64,000 nucleotides of DNA from Laetiporus sulphureus 93-53 (taxonomy: Eukaryota > Basidiomycota > Agaricomycetes > Polyporales > Laetiporaceae), in NCBI RefSeq assembly GCF_001632365.1, contig NW_024468527.1, forward strand, positions 142,440 through 206,439, read 5' to 3'. The first letter of the stretch is position 1, and each line of letters starts with the position of its first letter. Of this stretch, positions 36,349 to 55,800 are shown piece by piece. The translations under genes and the position numbers were made by a program. The notes beneath the pieces were generated by a model, which ran no database searches, was not told the DNA's origin, and saw nothing but the letters and a program-made list of their open reading frames with translations.

Positions 36349-37065
36349 GCGTGCAAAACCGGTCAGCGGTCAAGAAGAATATCTGGAGCAGTCAGGGAGT
36401 GGAGTGGTCAGCAGGAGTCCGAGGTATAAGTAGGCAGTGCATTACTCGGACGAAGACGACGGCGAGAGCGGAATGACAGTATTCTCCGACATCGTTTCAG
36501 GCCAACATACCCAAAAATGATTGATTGATAATCTGAGGCGTAAGGGGCGTGCCGGTCGTACAGGGTCGCTGCTTGACGGGACCGCCATCACCATTCCGGC
36601 GACTCGGAGATCATTGACTACGGACAAACGCCTGCAAGCCCCATTTTACAAGAACGGTGTGGGTGTTCACCAAACTCTACCAGACTGCGTCCCGCGAACG
36701 CGACTCGTATTATCCACCGCTGATTACGCTGCAGTGAACCGCAATATTTATGCCACGACCGCCGACATGCCAGATGCAATCCCGTTCGATAGACGCTCAG
36801 TAGTATGAGAGAGACTCAGAGATCGTCATTCACCTTTGGGTGATGTTATAGACATCGCGATTCACATGCTGCTCCGAGCTTCCTGCCAGAAGTCCTATCA
36901 CGACTTCTTCTTGACAAGCACGGACAAACGCAGCACGCCATATGAGAATCGATACAGCGGAAATGCGATTGCGTCGTGGGCATAGCATTTGTACGATCAT
37001 ACAGATAGTAGGAATACCAGAACCGAAGAATGGGAAGAAGACGTGGAAAAGACGTAACGATGCCC
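36349..37065. other. Intergenic, no supported gene (717 bp)
   Basis: Between the GT8 start and the end of eS28. A plus-strand frame from 36521 (95 codons) has no recognisable similarity or splice context. It probably contains the GT8 promoter and the eS28 3' UTR. Confidence 0.4.
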
Positions 37066-37448
37066 TCAGCGCAGGCGACTTGAAAAAATTTCCAGGTAAG
37101 AGCAGAGCCAACAAGAAGCGCAGATGGCACGTACCGGGCCTCACGCTCACTCTCCAGGAGAGCCAAGATGTCCTTCTCCCGGACAGGACCCTTCACGTTT
37201 CGGATGATCGTCCGGCTGGGGTCGTCCATGAACTCGACACGAACTTGTGTAACACCACCACGGGAGCCAGTCCGACCAAGGACCTAAATGAGATACAAGA
37301 ATGCTTCAGAGCTGGCCAAAATAAAAGTGGGCAACGGGATAGTCGACCTTGATGACAGTCGCGAGTTTGACGGGGGCTTTTGCGGAATCCTGCAGGCTGT
37401 CTGAGCTTCTAAACACCTTTTGGGTACATGACAATGGCTGCTTACCAT
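37066..37448 (-). CDS. RPS28: 40S ribosomal protein eS28
   Basis: Exons: 37448-37446 (only ATG), 37389-37348, 37283-37135, 37078-37066. The product is about 68 residues. It reads [20 protein letters not shown] and then a [16 protein letters not shown] block, followed by [20 protein letters not shown] and SEREARRLR. That is the full-length eS28 protein, part of the 40S head near the mRNA exit. The exon with VLGRTG starts after a TTTAG acceptor; the final codons R-R-L-R-stop need the short last exon of 13 nt. The first coding exon is the start codon alone. Confidence 0.95.
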
Positions 37449-38291
37449 TGTGTAAGGAGAGATGGGTGCTGAGGACGGAGCTGGCGGTGTGTTTTGAGGT
37501 CGGTGTACTGGACGAGAAAAATAAGGTTCAACCTTGAGTTGCGATCACCAAACCCGGCAGATGCCGGTGACCGAGCCATGGGCGCCGGGTGCCTATTCGC
37601 ACTGGCCCCACAATGCAATTGCAACCCTAATGCAATTCACGTCTGAATAACGCGTTCAAAAATCTAAAAAATTCACGCAATGTACATGCAAGTATTACAG
37701 CCAAGGCTGTCTATTCAGATTTTTGACATTGCATGTTGCTAGCATATGGGACGAGTACTTACAGTGAAGAGCCTCATTTTGAAGCTTTCCCGAGGCTCGC
37801 TTGCTCGTACAGCTGAACGTGGTCTCATGAGGCTCTCAGGTAGATTTCGTATATATGTGAACTCTATGTTGACAGAAGCCGACATATATTGCGCGAGCCC
37901 TGTGTTCTCTGGGAGAAGTGTAAGGAGTGAGTGGCTGCCAGAACGAGAATCATACCCAAATAAGGAAGGTTTAGAAGGTCCATTCGAGCTGAGAATGGCG
38001 GAGCTGCGTCGGAGAACATCCATTTTCAGTGGTGCCGGATCGGACTGTCAAAATGAAGACGTTCTCACACGGTGGCTGATGATTCTTGATAATTGCATTG
38101 GTGTTGCGACCGGAAGTCATCCTCGGTTTCATCCACTTCACATCCTGTTCACTCACAAATATTTCTCAGTATTCTCAAGACCCCAGTATTTGTAAGAATA
38201 AAATCTCCGAGGGGGTCTGCTCACTGACAGCAGAATAGGACGCGCCACTCTGAAAAAATTGCATTAGTGGACCAGTGATAGTAGTAAAGAT
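37449..38291. other. Intergenic, no supported gene (0.84 kb)
   Basis: Region upstream of eS28, up to the MITE. A 149-codon plus-strand frame (37746-38195) and a 94-codon minus frame overlap each other and show no family resemblance. Presumably it includes the eS28 promoter. Confidence 0.4.
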
Positions 38292-38572
38292 TACTGTACC
38301 CTTTCGACCATATGATAGGTTCATGGGGTGTGACGCGTGACGCTTTGAACTGGGCCGGACCTAGTTCAAAACCCCCTGTGACCGGGACAACAGACAACAG
38401 TTCAGTTCAGTTCAGGCGCTTAATTGTGTGGGAGAGATGGCGAAAAGAGCTCTGGAATGGTGTGACCTTTGAACTGACCCTTAGTTCAGACCGGCCGGTG
38501 ACACGTGACATTTGAACTCAAAGGCCAGGGTGTGACCGTGACTGAACCTATGGTCGAAAGGGTACAGTATGT
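38291..38572. mobile_element. MITE with terminal inverted repeats and TA ends
   Basis: Terminal inverted repeats: TACTGTACCCTTTCGACCAT at the left (38292 on) and its reverse complement at the right, ending GGGTACAGTA at about 38570. An AGGTTCA/TGAACCT block follows on each side, with a five-base insertion in the left arm. Inside are further inverted blocks rich in GTTCA/TGAAC, e.g. GTGACACGTGACATTTGAAC. The TA immediately before CTGTACCC and after GGGTACAG is consistent with a TA target duplication, as for Tc1/mariner-type MITEs. It has no coding capacity. Confidence 0.75.
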
Positions 38573-38603
38573 ACAAACTCTACTGTAACATGGATAGAGT
38601 TCC

Positions 38604-40139
38604 TTAAGACACCGTGCGTGCTGCCTGTCCTACCTCAGAGGCGGCCACAAGCGTTCTTGCCCTCTTCTCGGAGGCCTTCCCCCGCAACACGTTCTCGATG
38701 AAGAACTCACCCGCCTACATGAGGAATACGTCACCAATCAGTAGTCTCACGCATGCATTATACGTTTGCTAACCTTGTAACTGCTGCGCACAAGCGGCCC
38801 GCTTGCGACATAAAGGAACCCCATATCTTCAGCAGCCTGCCTCCATCGGTCGAATTCTGCGGGCTCTACGTAACGGTCCACCTTCATGTGGCGCTTCGTG
38901 GGTCGCATGTACTGGCCGAACGTTACGACGTCAACGTCGACCTTACGAAGTTCTATGAAAATATGCACAATCATGGATGATCAGTACTAACAGGGTATAT
39001 CGGCATTTGACTGCTTACCTCGGAGGGCGTCCATCACTTGATCTTCCGTCTCTCCCACTCCGAGCATGATACTAGACTTTGTGACACGCACACCTTCCTT
39101 CTTTGCATGTTCTAGTACGCTCAGACTCTGTCGGAATGCTGCTCGGCGATCCCGAACGAAGGGAGTCAATGCTTCGACTGTCTCTATATTATGTGCATAG
39201 ACGTCTAATCCAGACTTTGCCACGACGGAGACCATAGGAAGAGAGCCACCGAAGTCGCCTGTGAGTGCTTCTACCAGGATCTGAGGCGCTCTGCCAGTAA
39301 CGACAAATAGGATGCCATAAGATCAGCGGGTGGCTCAGTGCACGAGGCAGATTACACGCACTTCTGCTTGATCTTCGTGATCGTCTCCGCGAAGTGGTGA
39401 GCACCTCCGTCCACGAGGTCTAGTAAAGAAAATCAGAGGCTAATCCGTCCATAAGAAGCAGGAACGAACCATCCCGGTCCACACTCGTTAATACAATGTA
39501 TCCCAGTCCCCAGCGACTGATGGCTTCTGCTGTGTGTTCCGGCTCGTGAGGGTCAAGGGGTGGTGGTACACGTGAAGTCTTCACTGAGCAGAATCGGCAC
39601 CCTCGTGTACATGTGTCTCCCATCAGCTACACCGCCCCAGAGTGTCAGAGAACGAAAAGTTAGGAGATTCGAAGTACACTCACCATGATGGTAGCAGTTG
39701 CGGCACTCCGCCCCTCCTCTGCTGTAGCACCTTCCTTCCCACCCCAACAATCGCCGATATTGGGACACCGCGCCTCCTCACATACTGTGTGCAGCTTCAA
39801 TCCTCTGAGGTCATTCTTGATCTTCGTGAACGAGGCCCCTTTCGGAATTGACGTCTTCAGGTGAGACGGCAGGCGAGGGCTGTCAAAGAGCACACGGCGC
39901 CGTCTGGGTAACCCTCACCAGGCCCGATGGATTTGGACTTACCCCTTCGTATTTCCGAGCACTATCCTGTCGGGCACAGCATCCGCAATGAAGTCGTCCA
40001 GCGTGGGTCCCTCTGCAAGATTTTGACTAAAGCTCGATTTGGACGAGGACGGTGTCGCCAGCGTGCGAATATGCGACACTGATCTAGATGCCCGAGTTCT
40101 GCGCAAAAGAGTGTTCACGGAACACGCAGAACGATGCAT
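38604..40139 (-). CDS. LIP5: Lipoyl synthase, mitochondrial
   Basis: Exons (5' to 3'): 40139-39943, 39879-39684, 39626-39470, 39419-39362, 39290-39019, 38952-38774, 38714-38604. The radical-SAM enzyme inserts two sulfurs into octanoyl chains on lipoyl domains. The auxiliary cluster cysteines are in [12 protein letters not shown], and the radical-SAM cluster motif is CTRGCRFC. Other landmarks are [70 protein letters not shown] and [13 protein letters not shown]; an RSSYK motif near the C-terminus holds the conserved Ser. The first ~35 residues form an Arg/Ser-rich mitochondrial targeting sequence. Confidence 0.95.
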
Positions 40140-40360
40140 GGTGGCAATGTATTGGCAGCAATGGGCAGTTCAGCAGGGCTGCGCTTGGTAAGTCCGAGCA
40201 AGACTCAGCAAGCGCACCGAGCTGTGCTCAGCTCGTTCGCCCGACCGGAGCGCCCGTCCAACTAGACGCCACTCATTTCCAATGCCACGTGCTCCCTCCC
40301 GTCTCGATCAGTCTCCTAGTACTGCAGCATTCGTCCGACTTGTCGAACCGCCAAACGCCC
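40140..40360. promoter_or_regulatory. Divergent LIP5/CMC1 promoter
   Basis: 221 bp separate the start codons of two nuclear-encoded mitochondrial proteins. The interval must provide both promoters. No specific factor site is assigned. Confidence 0.5.
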
Positions 40361-40761
40361 ATGGACGCAATATCGCGACGCGAGGAGGATATCCTGCTCA
40401 AGACGGCGAAGGATAAGGCAATGAAGGAATGCGACCCCATTGTGAAAGGTGCGTCTGGCTTGAACGGGTCGCGCGAACCATCACCAAAGTAATTGCTACG
40501 ACTATCCTTGTAGAGTTTGCGGAATGTGCTGCAGGACGCACACTTTCTGTCGCTTGGAATTGCAAAGGCAAATACAGAGCTTTGCAGGATTGTATGGTCC
40601 AATAGTGAGTGGCGGAGTTGCTTGGATGATGCTTGTACCTGTGTTGCTCTGATCCTGATGCTCGTACATCAAGCACAGGTCCTGAGCCTATGGCAGCGAT
40701 GCGGGAAGAATATCTTCGATTGCGGAGAGAGCAGCGGGATGGACAAGGCTCCACATCGTAG
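40361..40761 (+). CDS. CMC1: COX assembly mitochondrial protein, Cmc1 family (twin CX9C)
   Basis: Exons: 40361-40448, 40514-40604, 40674-40761. The product is about 88 residues. Twin CX9C pairs are visible: C-DPIVKEFAE-C and C-KGKYRALQD-C. This is the mark of intermembrane-space proteins imported via Mia40; the surrounding EFAECAAGRTLSVAWNC is Cmc1-like. Cmc1 stabilises Cox1 during cytochrome c oxidase assembly. The last acceptor is ATCAAG at 40673: an AG six bases later would create a stop codon. Upstream in-frame codons exist but the ATG at 40361 gives the usual short N-terminus (MDAISRREEDILLK). Confidence 0.85.
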
Positions 40762-41045
40762 CTCGTTGCATTCGGAAATTTATTACAAGATCGCTTATTG
40801 TGTGCATTCAGTTGGCACTCGCATCGACAGCTCCGGACCCTAACTCCCCGTTATTCCGCATGGGACTCTGGGCCACAGGAATGCATCTGTCCGCGTCCTT
40901 CGCCGCCGTTGGTATGCTTGCTGTCGAAGTGTTGAAGAAAACGACGATATAGATATATTGTCCCATAGCATGATTTCTCAATGCCATGACAGACGAACGT
41001 CATCTCGTACCAAGCAAATGCATAATTATTAACTATCAGTCTCAT

Positions 41046-42103
41046 CTACTTACGGTTCACAGCTATCCATTGCGACTGTAGCGCCAGCAAGGACGTAATG
41101 AGACTACAGTCGAAAGGGTCAGAGTGATAGCGTGGTCTTCGAGCTTGTGAATGCTTACCCGAAGATGCCAAGAACACCATCGTTGAGATTTACCAGACCG
41201 ATGTTCGTCGCGGGGATCCAGACATCGAAGAGGTCGATGATGAACTGGTGGCGCGTTACCTCGCGCGCCCTTGTCATAGATGAGGTCAGTAAAACGACAG
41301 CCGTGACAGACTGGAGGCATACTTCTGGATAGCGTTCAGTTTCAGTTCACGGTCGGCATCACCGCCCTTGTCAGTAAGCTGTGCGCTTCGCAGTTTCCCG
41401 ACTTCGTTCGCTAGTCTGCCAGCCTAACATTGAATTGAAAGGAGTTATTACTTCATGATAGTGCCTTCACGTGCTATCACCAACCTTGAGCAGACCGTGC
41501 GTGATGCTGAAGAGAACTGCTGCAAGCCAGAACCTGTTTGCGTTCTTGCTTACTTTCTGAGCAGTGGAGGGCTTGAAATTGAAAAACTTCACAGTATTCG
41601 CCTGTAACACAGATCAAAGCTAATTCGAGCACTTCACCAACGCGATGACTCACCCAAACGAGCATATCATACGAGAGGTAGCCGAAATACCCAAGCTGCC
41701 GGCAGATTGTGGTGATCTGTTCCGCTACCTCACCAGGGCTCTGAGCAGCGCGCAGTGCGGCTTGGAGGTGTTCCAATGGCTTTCCAATACGCATCACTTT
41801 GTAGATCCGATCAGCGCAGCCCGTATTAAGACCGAAGGTACATACACTTCCTGGCGAGGGTCAGATGGGACTTGAGTGCATTCCATCTCGCTGCCTCGAT
41901 CTTGTAACCTCGGGAAAGCAGGTGCCATGCCAGGAAACGCGAGAAGTATTGCACGGCACGGTATATCTAGGCGTCGATAAATATCTTGGGTACCGCGGCA
42001 TTGAGACTCAGAGTACCTTGTCACGTCCGAGGGTAGTTCCGAGCACCTTCAACGTCTGCGAGACGAATGGGTGAAGGATGAGTTGGGATGCAACGGTCGA
42101 CAT
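41046..42103 (-). CDS. PEX11: Peroxisomal membrane protein Pex11
   Basis: Exons (5' to 3'): 42103-42017, 41966-41846, 41796-41654, 41601-41485, 41423-41323, 41269-41159, 41103-41046. Pex11 elongates the peroxisome membrane before fission. The N-terminus (MSTVASQLILHPFVSQTLK) is followed by the amphipathic-helix region RAVQYFSRFLAWHLLSRGYK. After that come KLMRIGKPLEHLQAAL, GYFGYLSYDMLVWANTVKFF, RFWLAAVLFSITHGLLK and a C-terminal hydrophobic segment (NDGVLGIFGLITSLLALQSQ). The length of about 245 residues fits. The final codons read IAVNRK-stop. Splice T|gtatgt at 41846 is required to restore the RKLMRIGK frame. Confidence 0.9.
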
Positions 42104-42614
42104 CGTTGTCCGCAGCGAGTGACGTGAGACAAGACGAGCAAAGTCAGGATAGAGTGTGGGGAAGCTGAGAAACCGAGCTGGGGATATTATGGAGCCACAG
42201 TGCACGTGAAAATCCCGCACTATGTCCTCGCGTGATCCATAGCCGGACGCGCCTACCCCGCATCGCTTCTACACGCGTTGCCGCCCAATGAGATAGCGGC
42301 CTCACGTCGGTGGCCCATTTCAGGACATTTTAGCGCGTCTTTTGTCCTGCAGCGAGCTCGAACATCATGGCATTGTGAAAGCGTCGAGCTGAGGCGAAAA
42401 CACCCGCCAGGGTGAGCCAGTAATGTCAAAGGCCGAAGTGTGAAGTAGACAAGCTCACAGAGGTTGGCGGCCGACGGAATAAGTCGGGGCAGCTCATCGG
42501 AGACATCCGCAACACCCATTCTCCTTGAACTTGAGCGTGGCAAACGGCTCAGCTTTCGCAACCTTCGTTTACCTCGAAAACATCCTTGACGTCTGCTAAC
42601 AGTCAGTCGCCACA
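42104..42614. promoter_or_regulatory. Divergent PEX11/FUM1 intergenic region
   Basis: 511 bp between the two start codons. A minus-strand open frame (42253-42825) crosses the region and the first FUM1 exons, but it has no recognisable similarity. No gene is supported; both promoters must be here. Confidence 0.45.
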
Positions 42615-44807
<2,193 letters not shown>

Positions 44808-46242
44808 ATGTGATGGAACGTGGATAAGTGTATCTATATATACTGTAGTTTATTCATCATGGGACATGCGCGCGTAACCTGTGACGATTTCGCACTCAAC
44901 ATCGGTGAGAAAGCAGTGTGATAAATGACGTGGCGCTAAGGTCCCGGCGGTATCTCCCATTGACTGGCTGCAGAATGACATGGCGACGTCTTCGGAAGCA
45001 CTGCCAGCTCATCGCTCCCGGCCGTCAGAACTTACTTTGCTACCCTCCGCCCAGGTCCGCCAGCATCTTTCAGCTAGAAGAGGGTGGATAATGGTTGAAA
45101 CTTTAGATTCTAGACGGTAAAATCACTTCTAATGACTAAGATGTGGGCGGACTGAGGTGTTACCATTGCCCCGTACTGAGTTTAATAGAACTTTCCACAT
45201 TTAGTAGGAGGATCTACCGCTTTGAATGTGGTTCTCACGCTCTGTGGCACCGGTCTTCGTGGGGGACAGATATTCTCGAATGGACCATCCATCTAATAGA
45301 CATCACAGACCAAATTGAGGCTGAATAGCCACCAGCATGGAACGGTCACAAGGGCTGTGAGTGGCGTCTAGCTTTGAGTTGCAAGGCTTCCTCCCTCAGA
45401 TCCGCTACGCTGTATGACCTTATTTACTGTCAAAGTAATACGCACACTGTGATCAAAGTTATTGTTTTGCTGATAGATGGCAGGGGCAGTGATATCTGTT
45501 CAGAGTATTGCCCACCGCGCCGGTCTATTCGTGAACTAAATCCGCCCAAAGTAAGCTTCAAAGTGGCAAGATTGGAGCAACAGCTCTGTTCTGCGCATAA
45601 TTGTTCGTCCTTGATTAAGCGATATGCATTCAGTTAGACAGAACACGTTTCAGTTGCAGAATCAAGACTCTTCAAGCGAGAAGTTGTTCTCTCTTCCCAC
45701 CTCGAATTGATCTTATCTAGTCCTTCTCCACGGACTAGAGGTGCATGGCGAGTACCTCATATGACTCTGCGATTGTAAAAGAGCGTAGATTGCTCGCGAG
45801 AGCAGGCCGACTGAGAGGGCGGGATTTCAGCCACCGCGGGAGCGGGTCACGAGTGTGACAAATCGAGATGGAAGGCGGAGGAGGATGAGATGGCCTAAAG
45901 AGGAAGTTGACATATTTGTAGCAACACCAAATCCAATGAGACCAGGCATGCTGGGCAATTTACGGCTAAGATCTCAAGGCCCGGCCCTACACACCGGGGC
46001 GCATGAGTCCTTCTTTCCTCGACATCACTTTTCCTCTCCCCCTACACCCCCCCACTCCGGCCACAGTCGCGCATCACGCTCGCGCACGCATAGCCGTTGA
46101 CCGCGATCGTGTGCTTTTTCGAGAGTCGCACTGCCTGTGTCCACCCATTGCGCAAGCGCCAGGCTGCAGACAAGACGTGCTACGATAGCATTCGCCCCTT
46201 GACCTCATACTCGCTTTTTGTCCTTTTCACACCTTCTCGCCA
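44808..46242. other. Intergenic, no supported gene (1.4 kb)
   Basis: Between FUM1 and INO80. Frames are short and without family similarity. The C/T-rich stretch 46000-46240 is probably the INO80 5' leader. No repeat or RNA gene was recognised. Confidence 0.45.
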
Positions 46243-51847
<5,605 letters not shown>

Positions 51848-52810
51848 TCAATGCTCCGCTATTTTGTTTTGATTTTGGGCAGCCCATGGCGATCCATCGT
51901 ACTTTATGTCACAGCGGTCTGTGTACTTTATAATTCATTCCTCATTATAGCTATTGTACTTTCTTCCTAGATCTGCCTTCGTGTATCAGGACCTATTAGC
52001 TTTGAATTATGTACTCTCGCACTGATACCAAGTACTGTACTTTCTGTGTTTATCCGAGATGCGGTGCACAATCACTACAGCTCATCTTGTCACAATCACA
52101 TCGAAATTAGTCCTTGAATAAAACTTAGTAGGATCGAGATATCGAATAACAAATCTAGCGTTGGCCGACCTACATACGTGGAGTGCGGATTTTGCCCAGT
52201 TTGATTCCTGTTTCTGACCCTGTTGAACTTGGGGCATTGGAGTGACAATCAAATCCCCGTGGAAGATGGCGTTAGGTTTCCATCGCAGTTATAGCTATAT
52301 TCCTATCAGAGATCGTCTCATTGCCATTGCAAACAGAATCCCATATCATTCTGCTGTAATTATCCCGTTGTTGACTGCAGTTTACAGTGATTTACAATAG
52401 AACGAACTTAATCACATCACATACGCGTATTTGTTCACAAAGGTATTATTCAACAGGGTGGTTAAAGGAACAGGAAAAGATCCATGAAGCTTAAGACCCA
52501 TGGAGGCAGCTGCAGGGCGCGGGAGGGAGGAGACGCCCGCTGCATCCAATGAGAGCGCGAGAGACCTCAGATCTGATTTAGATTCGTGAGCAGTCTGCGA
52601 AAAATGATTCATGTGGACGTGCTCTGAAAGCTCGATGCCCAGTTGCATAGTCCTCGGAATACACGAATCCCGCTAGACATAGACATTCAGCTTGCGCTAC
52701 TGGTGCCACTCGGTCTCAGGCTGAACGGTGGAGTTCGCTCGAACTTGTCAAATCAGAGACCTCAGTGGACAGGACAGAAAGACAGCATCGTATACAGATT
52801 GTCATTTGAT
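51848..52810. other. Intergenic, no supported gene (0.96 kb)
   Basis: Between INO80 and the helicase gene. AT-rich immediately after INO80. The helicase 5' leader probably covers the last 150 bp. No gene or repeat seen. Confidence 0.45.
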
Positions 52811-55800
52811 ATGGCGAAGAAAAAGAAGACCCAATTGAAACCTGTAGCCAGAGGGTTTGCTGTCACGTCGGTTCCGAAGAAGGTGGTGCAAGTTGTAGAA
52901 GAAAACGAGGGCAGCGCGGAAACCCCAAATGAAGAAGGTCGTACTTCTGCCGTGCCTTCCAGCAATCCCGATAACGCAAGCGTCGCGCAGTCAGATGTTG
53001 TTTCCAATGAGGAACAAGCCTTACAGAGCTTGATAGACAGATTTCAGGATCGGACGGAGAGGGACGTTGTCAGGACATTGAAGGCGCGTTTGTTGAACAG
53101 TCCTCTGACTGCAGCACGATTGACGAATTTTCAGGTCATAGAGCAGGAACGACGTTTTGCGGAATCACTTACCCGTCTGGAGTTGACGTCTCTCTTCATT
53201 GAGAACATTCTCTCTACGGCCAGTGAGAGCTCTTCAGGTGAAGGCAGGTCATCATATACCTTCCCATGAAGGCTTAATTCAGCTGTGTCTAGCAAGGAAG
53301 GCCATCGAAGAAGCTGGAGAGAAGGCGTTACCGCGCCTTGCCGTAACGTACGGAGTCCTGCGACGCATCGGATTCAGAGAATCTCGAGTGGAAGAATGTC
53401 TCAGAGCGATCGGCGGGGTCGATTTAGATGAAGCGTTTGACTGGGTGTGTCGCACTACCTATGACTTTCTACCGTTATAACCTAACATAAAGCAGCTACA
53501 CATTCACTGTAGTGAAGAGGAACTTGGTGCGCTTAATGGTGTGAAATGCTTGCAATCTCACGCGATGGACTCTTCATTCATCCCCTGCTTCTCAGATGCA
53601 GAAGAGTCTGGCGAATCAAAGTCGCCAAAGACATCGAGCCTCCCGCAGACACCGCTAAATCAAGACCAGTATCCTATCCAGCTGGAGACATCCACCCCAA
53701 AGCGATTTGATGCCCGTGCCCCTGGTTCCATTCCTGAAGGGATCTCTTCACTTCGTGACTCTTTCAGTGATGCCGTGGGGGCAGATGGAGGAATAAGTAG
53801 TGATACAGTGTCGCCTGCCGGCAGCGGATACGTTGCCGCTGCAAAGAGTCAGGAATCCCAATTACCTGTAGATGACTCGGATGATGATCCTAACGCCAAA
53901 TATGTGCGGCTCAAAATGCAGATTGCAGACCTCACCACGCACAGGCAACCCGGTGAGCTTCGAGATGCATCTTTCCTTCGAGGACTTCAGCAACGCTTAG
54001 AAGAGGTCAAACAAGACTACTTGTTCGATGGCGAGGCGGCTGAAGCCCAGTATCGCATTGAGCGTGCAAGGGCCGATGCTTCCATTCTTCAAGCTAGACT
54101 CCGTGGCGAAATCACCGCACCCGCAAAGCCTTCTGCGGCACGCCACAAAGTGGAGCCTCTTAGTAGGCAGAAAGCATCCCAATCGACTCGCGCGGCAACC
54201 AAAGACCTGTCTGACTCCGATGATGACTCTTCCTGTGGCATGCTTGATTTGTTGGACATGCCTGCTACGGGCACTACGGAAGAGGGTGTTGTAGTCACTA
54301 TCCGGGACATGGATTTGCCAAAGCAGTGGTCCGGCCGTACACCACAAATATTGCTGGCGGAACGAGTACACAAAGTGGACAAAAATGCCGCAATCAGCTA
54401 CAGCAACAAATCCGGCGCCAGCCGTGCGCAGAGGGCATCTGTCCAGGTCCGTTGGAGCAACGGCAAGACCGATGTGTGGTCTATGGATGACATCGCGACC
54501 CGCGATATGTTCCAGGCAGAGCAGTACATCTCCACCGTCGCCCTACATGCATTGGCATTCCCGTCATCAGAAGGCTTTGCTATAGGTGCGACAATGGGTC
54601 AGGCTGGCCCGACGTCTTTCCGACAATTGCCTGGCCCATACCGTGACTTATGGGATGAACTCGAGCAACGGAGGCGTACAGAGGATAATGCGACGAATCG
54701 CACTGTATGGGCAAAATTGAGGTCTATACTGGAGCCGAAACTCAACCTTGAACCCAAGGTCAACCATTGCTATTCATTGGTCAGCCCACATGTTGAACTT
54801 CATACAGCCTGGTGAGAACAACGTGAAGCCAGTGGTAAACTCAAAGGGCAAGGGTGTACCTCGTAATGCCATATACCGTGGCAATGTAGACCCAGAACAA
54901 GTCAAGGCTGACTTTGAGGCACGGCGCTCGCGCCCTGCTTACCAGGAGATGCTGGTACGTATTAGTACTGAATAACGTACCGGAATTCTCTTCACAATTA
55001 TTCATAGTATCAACGAGGGAAGCTACCAATCGCACAGTATCGCGAGGAGATCAATACCATTCTGCAAAGTTCAAATATACTAGTTTTGAGTGGCGAAACA
55101 GGGTGGTACGTAGTCCAATGGCCACTCAAGTGCATGTAGCTTGTGTTCAAATGTTGTCTCACTTCTAGTGGGAAGTCCACCCAGGTCCCTGCGTTCATAT
55201 TGGAGGACCACCTTGCGAAGGGTAAATACTGCAAGATATTATGTACGGAGCCTCGACGGATCTCCGCGATCTCACTTGCTCAACGAGTATCGCGAGAGCT
55301 GGGTGAGTCCGCGGGGACTGTTGGCACTGCAGGCTCCATCGTGGGATATTCGATCAGGCTGGAAAACAAATTAACCAGCCGAACACGCTTAGCCTATGTC
55401 ACAAACGGTATTGCGCTGCGGATGCTGGAAGGAGGGACGGGTCAAGGAGGTCAGGGAACGGCCTTTGACGAGATCACGGTCAGTGCTTGCACCGACCTAT
55501 GATCGAATGACTAACATCACGCACAGCATATTTTCATCGACGAGGTCCGTGCACATATGTTTATATCAGCGATATGTCTCACCTCCATGATAATTCAGGT
55601 TCATGAGCGCACAATTGAATCCGACTTTCTACTCATCGTCCTCAAGTCTCTGTTGCAAGAACGCCCCGACCTGAGGTGAGTCACTGCCGATTATAGCAGG
55701 GTGGCATCCTGAACCTCGTTGCAGAGTAGTTTTGATGTCTGCGACGGTGGAAGCAGAGAAGATATCGAATTACTTTGGAGGTACCCCAACCCTCTCCGTG

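Noticed and set aside
37746..38195. 149-codon plus-strand frame upstream of the MITE
   Set aside because: No similarity, overlapped by an equally long opposite-strand frame, no splice signals.
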